64,000 bases of DNA from Clonostachys chloroleuca (taxonomy: Eukaryota; Ascomycota; Sordariomycetes; Hypocreales; Bionectriaceae): contig JBANAY010000003.1 of the NCBI GenBank assembly GCA_037952775.1, forward strand, positions 30,256,001-30,320,000, written 5' to 3'. Of the stretch, positions 24,917 through 36,100 are shown piece after piece. How positions within the stretch are numbered: position 1 is the first letter of the stretch; every line of letters begins with the position of its first letter. Position numbers and translations under genes: made by a program. A model generated the notes under the pieces. That model saw only the letters and a program-made list of their open reading frames with translations. It was not told the DNA's origin and did no database searches.

Positions 24917-25432
24917 GTGGGCACAGGTAGCTAGCATCCATTGATGATGCTACGAAGCCTTGTTGGGAACTATGAGATTAGCGGGGAAGGTCGGGTTATA
25001 TAGACAACCTTTAGAAGCCTCCTCAACCTATCGCTAGTTATCTGAAATATATTTACCCCCACCCCACCTAGCTATGGATATCTCATCTGAAATAGTAGAG
25101 AGCGAGGCTGGCCCCCGACAAATCAATGAGCACGGCTGTAAATTAATCGCGTGTCTTAAGACGGAGATGTCAGGTTCACAGTAATATCTTATCACAACAC
25201 AAGTCCGCAAAGTTGGTTTCCTTAAGTTGATCATTCTCACGGATAACTACTAGGCCCAGCTTGTAACTATCGCTTATTAAAATGCGAGATAGTGTAAAAA
25301 CTTCTTGTGGCTAGTTTGATAAAAAGCTCGCCACCTTTTACGATATAGCCTATAAAATAGTAAGAAAGGCCGAGGATTTTTTTATATTAGTGGAACTAAT
25401 AGATAAGTGATATCCTTTTTCCACCATCCTTA
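24917..25432. other. Convergent intergenic spacer
   Basis: AT-rich spacer between the 3' ends of the GT2 gene and MFS transporter 1. No coding or RNA feature seen. Confidence 0.55.
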
Positions 25433-27360
25433 TCAAGATGAGGCAATTTCCTCTTTGTTGGTCGGTTTTTCTTCCAAAGAACTTTCCTCCTGGTGAGCAT
25501 CCATCGGCGCGGCGTCAGAGTCTGGTAGTTGACGCCACTCCATCATCCAGCTGAAGACCCAAGCAACGGCCGGCGTGGCAAGGCCTACCCAGAACACATT
25601 CTTCAAAGCCGAGTTGTACGCGTCTAGGACCACATCCATCAACGCTGGGGGAACAATTTCGGTGAACCCCTTTCCACCGGCCGCCACCACCGCCGCCCCG
25701 TCGACTCCCGGCAACCCTTTTAAGTTCCGGAGGAGCTTGTCGGTCAAGAGATTCTGTCCAACAGCGGGTGCCAAGGCGCCGCCTAGCATCTGGAAGAACA
25801 TGACTACTACGAGGCCCGTGGGAATGTCGGCCTTGGACAAGACGACCTGGACCGCCAGGATGGGCATTTGGCTGCACATGCCGTAGCTGGCGCCAGAGAT
25901 GATCTGATACCCGATCCAGGGACCAGCGGGAGTATCCTTCTGCATGAGCTGGTACAGGCCGCCGCCGACGGCGAGGAGTGGAGCTCCTATCCACATTAAC
26001 GGTACATAATGCCGGGTCTTCGAGGCAGTCCAGCCTCCGGCGAGCATGCCAAGGCTGTTGGAGATGACGAGCGGAAGGAGTTTGACCCCGGAGTCTCTCG
26101 CACTATCGCCCCGGACCGACTGAAAGTATAGCGGCCAAAAGTACGACTGCAAAACTATAGCGGTCTGAACTAGCATCATGAATCCAAATGAGGCCCATGC
26201 CGTGCGATTTGCGAAGAGGTGTAGAGGGATAGTCGCGCTGCAGCGAGTAAGAAAATCAGGTCAGCACAAACCATGTCAAAATCCGTTGTCACGCAAAAAG
26301 GGGGACGAACTTTTCCTTTCCAAAGTACTGCATCCCTAAAAAGGCAAGCAGAATTAAAGCAAGCCCGATGAGGCAACCAAAAACCCGTGAATCTGACCAT
26401 GGGTAAACGATACCACCCCACTGCAGAGCCAAGTTCAGGCAGACGGTGGCACCAAGGAGAAGAATAGCTCCCGGGATGTCAAGGTGACGCATCTTTTGAG
26501 TCCATGGGAGGGCACCCTTGACGGCAGGTGGAGGTTTGCCAAGCGTAAACCATACAAGGGCCAAACCCACCACCCCGAAAGCTGACGAACGGTTAATTTG
26601 AGGAGTCAATGACAGGGGGTGATGGCTTCATCTGGGGAGGGAAGAGCCCTTACGGAGATTGATCCAGAAGACAAAGCGCCAAGTGAGCTTCTTGTTATCC
26701 GTGATAGCACCGCCAACGAGCGGTCCCACTGTCGATCCAATGTTATACATGCCTAGAACAACGGGCGACAGCTTCGCCTGCATCTTCAACGCCACCGAGT
26801 ACGCCAGGATCGTCGTCGTCCCGCTCACTAGACCCGCAGCACCCATGCCCGTGATGGCTCTCCCGACGATGAGTACAATCGAGTTTGGCGCGACGGCCGA
26901 GATAATGGAGCCGAGCTCGAAGACGACAAGCGAAAGGCAGTACACCCACTTGATGTTGTAGCATGCGTAGATGCGCCCGCACGTTGGCAGTAAAGCCATC
27001 TGGGCGATGAGGTAGGATGAGCCGTACCATCCGATATCGTTCAGGCTGTTAAAGTCGCTGGTAATTTGTGGTATCGCCGTCGCTGGATGCATCATTGTGT
27101 TAGCATGCTGTTGCTACGACGTTTCTTGCCACCACTGAACAGGGATCTGGTAAACCTAGGATTGTATTGTCAAGTGCTAAGACGAAGCAGATGGACATAA
27201 ACGCCACGGTCAAGGAGGCCAGAGCCCATCCTGTCAGTGCGGACTTCGCCGCCTCCTGCGTTTCGTCAGGCGACTCATCAGGCGACCCAACCCGTCGACT
27301 GTCGACTTCGTTCGCAACTGCTTCGACGGTTTGGGAGACCTTTGTCTCTGCTTTCGTCAT
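25433..27360 (-). CDS. MFS transporter 1 (DHA2-type drug/toxin efflux)
   Basis: Predicted 569-aa plasma-membrane proton antiporter. Exons 27360-27156, 27082-26654, 26581-26311 and 26237-25433 join in frame. A soluble acidic N-terminus leads into the first helix and the family motif LDNTILATAIPQI. Next come DIGWYGSSYLIAQMALLPTCG, the loop signature GRAITGMGAAGLVSG, GSTVGPLVGGAITDN and FWINLPFGVVGL. Multiple helices continue to a charged Lys/Glu-rich tail. This pattern matches 14-helix exporters that accompany fungal polyketide clusters. It is divergent from the TF1 gene, which suggests co-regulation. Export of the cluster product or self-protection is inferred, not shown. Confidence 0.94.
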
Positions 27361-28509
27361 GTTTGCTTTCACCGATAAAAGCGACTTTCTGAAACTAAAC
27401 AAGAAAGGAGCGCTACCAAACCAGAACCATGGCAAAGAAAACAAATCCCAATGAAATGGGGGGCAAAGTAAGCTGGCACAGTAGAGATAATATCGTTGCA
27501 ACGGAGGAAGAAGAAAACCCACGGGGCTGGAAATTTGGAATCACTTGAAATTCCGCCTGTGCTGACCGAGCAGGCTCATAATGCGTGATCGCCATGGCCA
27601 ACGAGCCCAATACGACCCTCCTCTGACCAGTCCGTGGGGGTCCGCCTCTTATCTCGTAGTCGTTGACTCTTTTCGCACACGGCCCGGGGACCCGGAGCAA
27701 GGGTCGCCGCCTGTAGTTTCAGCCTAAAAGGAGGCATCCGGCGGTTTATTTCTTACGACCCTGCAAGATTCCGGTGGTTTTCATGGGGTACTGGTAAATC
27801 GAACCATCCATGCCACTGTGGGAAAGGGTAAGAGCGGGTCGGATGAACGGCCCAGAGTCCCAGATACGACTACGAACTAGGGGGTATGAAGCGAGAAGCA
27901 AGCTGGCACTTGACAAACCAGGAATTGATCAGTGTCGGTGTCAAAAGCACGTGCTCATACACCGTGAGATAACCCATCATGCCATCTACGGGTCTCGGTG
28001 AGATGTTGTATCGTGTATATCAATGGAAAGATGTCCTCTTTGGACGATACGCGGTCCGGGGAGAGGGGGATTAACTGAGGAACCATCATGCTAGGTCTTA
28101 TTAATTTTCGACCTCGTATTTCTGATGGATTATTTAGAAGAGCACGGCGAGATCACTAACGTATTATTAAGAAGTCTTGATAGGCTAGAGTTCTTGAAAC
28201 TAAAAGGTGCACAAGTTGTGGCGAACCATGCAGAACAGCTGCATATTTCGTGCTTTCTGTTCTATCGATGTAACATCAAATGCAGATAGGGTTGTAGAAG
28301 CGTATTTATATAGATGTACATCCAATGTGAAGGGAAGCATGCAACAGGACGGGTTGAGCTATCCCCCACGCAACGTTGACGTTGCATTCGCCCATTTGAT
28401 GATATTGTTACGCTCACCACGCAGTCATTCACCTTTCTCGACACGCAGCGTTGCTCTCTTTCGACTTCCAGCACATACACCTTTGGCTTGTGACAACGCT
28501 AGCAAAGCC
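27361..28509. promoter_or_regulatory. Divergent promoter region between MFS1 and regulator TF1
   Basis: About 1.15 kb between opposed start codons. It includes CCGGTGGTTTT at 27771-27781, the reverse complement of the element repeated in the PKS1 promoter. The TF1 reading frame is open upstream of its chosen ATG (back to 28207), but that part has no conserved features. Confidence 0.55.
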
Positions 28510-29772
28510 ATGAAGGCCAAGCGGGCGGCGTGTGACCGATGTCACACAATGAAGATGCAGTGCAAAACAGACAGCTCTGGCAAGATATGCAGGCGCTGTC
28601 GAAATGCGGGTGTTGAATGTCGTTACAGTGAGCCCGGTAGACCTGGGAGACCAACCATCAAATCCAACAATACGACCAAACAAGGCGGTGTGGCTACCGC
28701 GGTGGTTACCACTGTTGAGTCTGACGTCAAGCTGACTGAGGCCTTCATGGGAACAATACCGACACCCAGCCCTCCACACGTTGATGAACAACAACTACAC
28801 CAAAGACAACGACGACGGCAACAACAACACTCCTGGATCCAAAACTCTAGCAGTCCATCATATAGCCCCACTGATGAGGCTATCTACCTTGCTAGTGAGC
28901 AAAACAGTGACTGCTCCCCACAAGAGGGCCTCCTGCCAAGTCCCTTCCCAGCAAGTCCCTACCAACACCCAAATGTTGTCGAAGGAGATTGGCTGTGGGA
29001 TATTTCACAGGCCGAGCTGTGCCCCCAAAGTCTTACGCTTGCAGACATCCGCAACGACCGGTGTGATTTGACAGGGCTGGCGGGACTGGCCATGGACCAT
29101 TCTCCAACTCCTGTGAGCCTCAATCTGGAAGATGCACTACAAGGCGATGGAAACTGCCTAGAGCACGTCGCTCACTTCCAACTGAAGATTGCTCGCAAGA
29201 TGAATTCCCTGTCTCCCCTCAGCCCTGCTCACCTAGAGCAGGAGGCTGCTCATGTCCTACAATGCTCCGCCGAATTTCTTAACCTCGTCACATCGCTCAT
29301 TAACGCGGAGAAGCGGTGGAAAAGCTCCCAGCAGTCGTCAACGATCAACACGGCCGTCTTTTTGCAGCTCACATCCATCTGCATCCGTTTAACCGAGATG
29401 CACTACTGGCTTTACTCTTCCATTTACTGTTATCTATGTACAAACACTCCCCCGGTCGCTGTTAGAGATGAAGGTGACAAGATTTTGACCAAGCTTTTGT
29501 CATTTTCCGTTGCCGGCGTTGATTTGACTCCATCATGCCCTCACTTTCGGCTCCAGATGCTTCTACACACTGGGGTGCACTACCTCGACCGCATACAAAA
29601 GTCTCGTGAAAGCCTCAAGAGCTTTACCTTAGATGGAGCATCTGAACAATTGCCAGGTCTGGCTCTTCAGATGCACATGTTAATCACCGAAGATCAGAGG
29701 AGTAATATAGGGAACGTTTATACAGTCATAAACAAGCTGAAGCAGAGGTTTGATGTGGATATTATATTATAA
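28510..29772 (+). CDS. Zn2Cys6 transcription factor 1 (AflR-like)
   Basis: Nuclear DNA-binding regulator of 420 aa. The binuclear zinc cluster sits at the extreme N-terminus in the order CDRC, MQC, KIC, RRC, VEC, giving spacing C-x2-C-x6-C-x8-C-x2-C-x6-C. A basic linker (RPGRPTIK) follows. The middle is Gln/Pro/Ser-rich. The C-terminal part (HFQLKIARKMNSLSP, then ITEDQRSNIGNVYTVI) resembles the regulatory domain of aflatoxin-type pathway activators. The start at MKAKRAACDRC was chosen because it lies directly before the zinc cluster; the frame is open further upstream without conserved sequence. Placed between MFS1 and PKS2, it is a good candidate for the pathway-specific activator. Confidence 0.9.
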   Translation: MKAKRAACDRCHTMKMQCKTDSSGKICRRCRNAGVECRYSEPGRPGRPTIKSNNTTKQGGVATAVVTTVESDVKLTEAFMGTIPTPSPPHVDEQQLHQRQRRRQQQHSWIQNSSSPSYSPTDEAIYLASEQNSDCSPQEGLLPSPFPASPYQHPNVVEGDWLWDISQAELCPQSLTLADIRNDRCDLTGLAGLAMDHSPTPVSLNLEDALQGDGNCLEHVAHFQLKIARKMNSLSPLSPAHLEQEAAHVLQCSAEFLNLVTSLINAEKRWKSSQQSSTINTAVFLQLTSICIRLTEMHYWLYSSIYCYLCTNTPPVAVRDEGDKILTKLLSFSVAGVDLTPSCPHFRLQMLLHTGVHYLDRIQKSRESLKSFTLDGASEQLPGLALQMHMLITEDQRSNIGNVYTVINKLKQRFDVDIIL

Positions 29773-30190
29773 ACGAGTTTAGAAGATAAATATTAAAAGA
29801 TAAGTGATAGCAACTTTTATTCTTTGAAATTAAATTGTGCTAAATTTAGTAGGTAAAAAATATGATTTTGTTCGAGCAGAGAATTTTAAAAAAAAAACGA
29901 CTTTTCACCACTTCAGTTTAGAAATGTAAAAAATCAAAGTAGGCTTACCTAGTCGTTGAAATACTAGACATTGTAATAACAATAAACAAAACATAGTCAT
30001 AAACCATAGTAAACTTACATAGCATAATTAAACCAAGACTGCATCAAGGATTATGTTTATCTAAGGTACCTACATATAGAGGTCGACTCATCGTCTAGGG
30101 TAGGCTGGTCTTGAGAACGGACCTCTAATTAGACCTTTGTTGTAATTCTTTGTGACAGCTGCATATAAAAGGAAGGTAGGATTTCTTTCA
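29773..30190. other. Convergent intergenic spacer
   Basis: AT-rich spacer between the 3' ends of TF1 and PKS2; no feature recognised. Confidence 0.55.
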
Positions 30191-33100
30191 CTAGCTACTA
30201 GATAAATACTCGCTCCTTGCAGCTACAAGCTTGCAAAATTCACTCAATGAAGCGCCCTGGACAATTTCAAAGACTGAGACTTTCGCCTTGGCAGCGCTAC
30301 TCAGCCAATTTCGTAACTCGACAGCGACCAACGAATCAACGCCGTATCGCGACAAGGGTAGCGAGACATCAATCTCGTCAAGCGGAATGCTAAACAGCTC
30401 GGACAACTTAGCTGACACGGCATTGACCAACAATGCAGACGCCTCTTGGGCAGTAATGCTGCTAGAGGATAGTGCATTGGCCAGCACGGCGGTTGAGCTT
30501 TTGCTTCCCTGAGACCCGGTGTCAGTGGACTGTAAACCACGGCGACGGTTCGCAAGTCTTAATGTGCCGAATCGTCGTTCCCGAATGAGGTTCAAATTCT
30601 CCACCATGGCATCCATTGTATTCCCGGTGAGGCCCATGACAATCTGGCTGTTCTCCTGACTACTAGAGATGGGGTGGCGGATGGCGTCCTCCAGAAGCTG
30701 GAGGACAACCGAGACGTCGACTTCACCGACTCCCAGCTTGTTGGCGCGATTTAAGGCACCCTTGTCACCTTCATCTACCCGATTTTCGATATAGCCGACT
30801 TTTCGAATAGCACAGAGGTCGATGGTCACACCAGGCAGGCCACGGGCACTTCGGTTCCGTGAAACGGCGTCCTGGTACGTGTTACCAGCGGCGTAGTTGG
30901 CCTGTGAAGTGCCGCCAGCCACACCGACAACCGAAGAGAGCAAAATAAAGAAGGATAGCTCTTGAGGTAGGTGCTTGTCCAAGTTCCTAGTACTGTTGAT
31001 CTTAGGACGAACCGCATGGTTCCATTGCTCGTAGGTCATACGCTCGAATATAGTATCCTAAATGATAGTGTTAACGAGACGAACATATTTCAATAGAGAT
31101 GATATTCACTGACATCTAATACCATGGCACCGTTTACAACCCCACGAATAGGGGGAAGTGTGCGAGAGCACTCGGCAAGAAGCTCTAGGAGCTGATCTTC
31201 ATACGATAGGTCACAGTCTCGAAGTTGAACATTGCATCCGGAAGCTTCACCTCGCTTTTGAAGGAGGTGAGCGTTGGGATGGGAAGTGGCGTGGCGAGAG
31301 ACGAGCAACAGAGTCTTCGCTCCTCTTGAAATCATCCATTCTGCAATAGCAGAGCCGATGCCGGTCACGCCGCCTACAATGAGGTATGTAGCGTCTTCAT
31401 CTGCTAGGGAGACTGGCTTTAGATTTGAGACTACCTATACACAGATTTTTTTCGTTAGCATGTGAATGTCGTGGAAACGGGGTGTGTAAGATATGCAGAC
31501 CTTGACTTTATCCGTGTCGCCAGGCACAAGAACTAGCTTGCCTATGTGTTTACCGGCCTGCATTAAACGAAGCGCATCTTCGATTTGGGTGACTGGAAAA
31601 CTTGATATAGGAAGAATGGGTATTTGGGCTCGTTCGTGGCAGATTCGAAGGCCCTCTGAAAGTGCTTCGCGTAGCAGGGCTGGCCGATACTCTCTTAGCT
31701 GCAAAAGGTCGACGCTCGCGAACGTGGTACACTTGCGGAATGGCGACATGTCTAGGCGCCTGGAAGCCTCAATGTCGATTTTGCCAACCTCAATGAAGCG
31801 ACCAAAACGGGAGATACAATCCCACGTAGCCTTCAGCAATGCTCCCGATAGAGAGTTCAGCACCACATCAACTCCCTTTCCATTCGTCAGCTCCATGATA
31901 GCTGGGGCGAAGCTTGGGTCTCTACTGGAGAAAATATGATCCAAAGGAATGCCATACTGAGAAGCTAGAAGGTCTTGTTTTGCCTCCGAGCTGCACGTGG
32001 CTAAAACCTTTGCACCCGCGTGCTGGGCTAGTACTACGGCTGCTTGTCCAAGACCTCCTGCTGCAGCATGAATCAGAACGGTTTCGTTCTTTTGAACTCT
32101 GGCAAGATGAACGAGTGAGTGATAGGCAGTGGCATAAGCGACAGGAATCGATGCCGCCCATTCAAAGGACATGTTGTCAGGTATCTTAGCCGTGGTCATC
32201 CAATGCGTCTGCGATACGCTAGCATAGCGTCCTCCAGACATACAGCAAACCCTGTCTCCAACTTGATATCCGCTGTCTTTGGTGTCTGGACCCAGTCGTG
32301 TGATAACGCCAGTGACTTCGTGTGAGATGAAGTCCTCCTCTAGTTGGCCCAAGGCGACTAAAACGTCTCGAAAGTTTAAGCCAAAGGCTTTGGCAGCGAC
32401 CTCCACGTAGCCACTGGGCATGGGGCCGTCAATGTCGAGCTTGTCAGTAAAGTGCATGTCACTTAAGACCCCGGAACTGGCTGGCTCCCACCTAAGCGGC
32501 CGGTTTGGCTGGAAGAATGGCTGTAGTTCGGCCGTTACGTCAACATCGCCCTCACTGCACAGCTGGCTGCGAAGCTTATCTGGTATAAGCCTCAATACCT
32601 GGAGCGTACCTTCTTTGACAGAATATTCATTCTCAATACTTGAATCACGGATGAGGTCGTCGTTAAAGCTCCGCTGGAGGATGTGGGTAATGTAACCTAT
32701 CTTATCACTCGTCCATGGATGGTCACCAGACAAACCCGTTGGCTCAAAGTCTAGGAGGATGTACCGCCTGCCGGTGTCTTCTAATCTCAGAGTCCTCAAG
32801 AACCCCTGAGCGGCAGCTAAAGCAGGATTCTCGGAAGTAGCAAGCCCGCCAGACGTCAGCCAAACCACGCCATGGCTGTTCGTAACCAGGTTTCGGAGCG
32901 ACTCAAACGATGTCTCGCAAATCCCATCCAAAAAAGGGTGTTCAAGCTCGGCCGTGAACACGCAAATCTTCCCATGAGCTTGTAACTGGTCAAGGCTTTC
33001 AATAGAAGGAACTATCCCGGTTTCTTTGTGAATGCGGTCGGCAAGTTCCGATAGCCATGCTTGTGGCGGAGTTTGGGATGGCTCGTGTACTATCGCAATC

Positions 33101-36100
33101 GGGACTTGTATCGCTTCAGTAGACACGGCAGTCGAAACAATAGTGTTTGCAGACTGCATATCTGGCTCCTCGTATTCGTCCATTTCAAAGTCTATACCGC
33201 TAAAGCCAGCCGCCCGGAGCAGTTCATCCCACCTCCTGGTGGAGACGTGTGGGCTCATCTTCCGCTCGTCTTCCTCGCTAAGCCACCACCCTGGAAGCAC
33301 TCCGAACACTACCTGTTCATCAAGCCGGCCCTTGGTAGACTCAAATAGTAACAGTCTGCCTCCAGGCTTCAGCAGCTTCCGGACATGTGAGAGTGTGGTG
33401 GCTAAGTTCTTCGTTGCATGAAGCACTTGGGCCGCCACGATGAGATCGTAAGTCTCAGCTTCGAACCCCTGTGTCGCGGGATCTTCGCTGATATCGAGGG
33501 GCTTGAACTCCATCATGTCCTGCCACGGCGCAAGCTTCTCGCGAGCAGCAGCAAAGAATCCTTGTGAGATATCGGTGAAGGTATAACGGCCGAGCAAGGA
33601 ACCACCCAGGCCTTCCCGTTGGCCTCTGGCGTCAAAGGCTTCGAGAACCGTTTTACTCCATGCGCCGGTGCCTCCTCCGATTTCTAGGATGTTAGCTCCA
33701 GGGCTTTTGGAAGCACATAACTCTGCTAGGACGCCAGCATGATGACAGAGACGGACAGACCCTGCGTTCTCGCTATAGTATTGATTTAGCAGGTTGCCTT
33801 CCATCATAAGCTCCAAGGGTGTGCTTTCGCCACGTATAAATCTTGCCATATTTTTTCCGACCCTGGATAGCAGCCTACTTGTGCTGTTGCCAAAATCAAG
33901 CTCGTCGTAGAGTCTCTGTCTTATCCCTTTTGTCGCTTTTGTCCATGTCTGGCTGCCAGGGCGTAGTCGCCCGCTGTCAGCGAGAACAAGTGTAGCCTTC
34001 ATCCACTCGTAGAAGAGCACATAGTGCCAAGCCCACGAGCTGGTGTCGATGGGTTGTAATTCCAGCTCACGAATGGTATCATGAATGAAATACACCGAAG
34101 CTCGTGTAAGTTTTTTCTCTGCCTCTATCTCACTCTCTGGGGTAGGGACTTTCATGGCTTCTTTGACGTATGCGGGGACGCTATATGTAATGTCTAGATC
34201 CCATGAGCTCTTGGAGCAGAGCGTCTCCTGTTCGAGAGTCTCATTATCCTGGTCACGAGGAACTGTCTGGCAGAAGAAGCCATACATTTGAAAGAACGGA
34301 CTATTGGGCACGTCTTCATCCTCAGTGTTCGTTACGTATATGTTGGACGTCTGCCCCCGTTTGTTAAGGCTAACAAGCTTTGTAAAAGCCTGCAGAGAAT
34401 CTCCCGCCGTTCTCTTGAGCGATTTTGGCACGAACATAGTACGGATCGAGCGAGGGAGCATCAGGTCAGTGCTCTTCTCAAAGGACGAGGTACAACAAAG
34501 GGTTGCTTGGAAGACGGAGTCGAGGGTTGTTGGGTGTATCACATAATCCCGGGCCGCAGATGCAAGAGCCGCAACAACAAAGCCTGCGATACCATTACCA
34601 TCTGCTGACCGGCCGTGGGTCAAATTTTGGAACAAGGGCCCATGCTGGATGCCCATCTTGTGCAGCTTTTTGAACATTGAGGCGACATCGATATCGGTAA
34701 CTTCTCCACTGGCCTGACTCAGAAACTCGCTGGTGGTTGGTGGTGTAGCCTCCCGTGTTGTGGCAGCCTTGGGGGAATTTTGCATCTCACATGAGACGTA
34801 GCCTGTGCAGTTTTCGGTCCAAGAACTGTCGGTATGGCGCGAGTTGAGCTCAAACTCGAACCAGCCTACATTCTCTAGCTCCCTGTTATTACAAGCACGG
34901 AGAGAAATCTGGACTTCGACAGGCGAGGACTCAGGGAGGACCAAAGCTTTTTTGATCTCAATGTCCCGGAGTCGGTATCCGTGGATTGTCTGTTCCGACT
35001 GGTCTGTGAGGGCACGAGCTGCCTCAATAGCCATTGAGATGTAGGCCGCTCCAGGAACTACGACCTGAGATTCGACTTGGTGATCTCTTAGCCATTCTAG
35101 TTCCGACAGGCGGAATAAGTTTCGCCAGGTGTTGGTGCTGTCTCCAGTTTCGGTGACCCGGCTGCCCAGTAATTCATGAGACGGTGTCTTCCTGTTCCTA
35201 AACTGTCGACTTGGTCTCGACTCGTCCCAGTATCTCGTGTTGTGAATCCAGGGATATGTGGGAAGATCTGGGACGAACGTGGAAGACTTCTCCGTGCTTA
35301 CGGGGAAATTTACTGATTCCAAGGAGATCGGATATCCCCGGCGTAAGAGCTCGCATGCAAGCTCCTGCATGGTTTGGACAGCGTCAATCGGGCGTTTGAG
35401 ACACGATACATATGGGATGTCGTGGCCTTTGGACTTGAAAATCTGCCGTATCGGACCTGCCAGGGTGCTATGAGCCCCAATTTCAACGATCAGGTCGACG
35501 GACAATCCGTTGGGGCCGACGCACATGTTCTCGAACGCTTGACTGAACAAGACTGGACTGGTGAGGTTGAGAGCCCAATGCGAAGGAGAAAGCACCTCGG
35601 GTGATGTGATTATCTTGCCCGTGACTGGGGACGAGAAAAGCACCCCATTATCCCAGCTCTTGGCCGTACCAGGCAGGATAGCTTCCAGAGCGGTGACATA
35701 CTTGTCGGCGATGAGCGACATATGCCGCGAATGATAGGCCAGTTGCACTTTAAGCTTTCTATTGAAGATGCCGTCTTTGTCCAGGCGACTCAAGACCTCG
35801 TCAAGAGCATCCGAGTCGCCAGAAAGCGTAACACTTTGGGGACTATTTACGCAGGCCACCAGGACATGTTGGCCAGGGGGAAGGTTATCAAGATATTTCT
35901 CAGCTGCCTCAGGGCCCAGCCCAACAGCGGCCATGGATCCTCGGACAGAGTCAACTTTTTGCAGCTCCGTAGCAAGCTGTCCTCGCAAGTAGATGACCCC
36001 AAGCGCTTCTTTGAAAGAGAGCGCACCGACGGTGTACGCAGCGGCGATTTCGCCGCTGGAATGGCTGGTCGTGGCTGTGGGAGTAATACCCCAAGACTTG

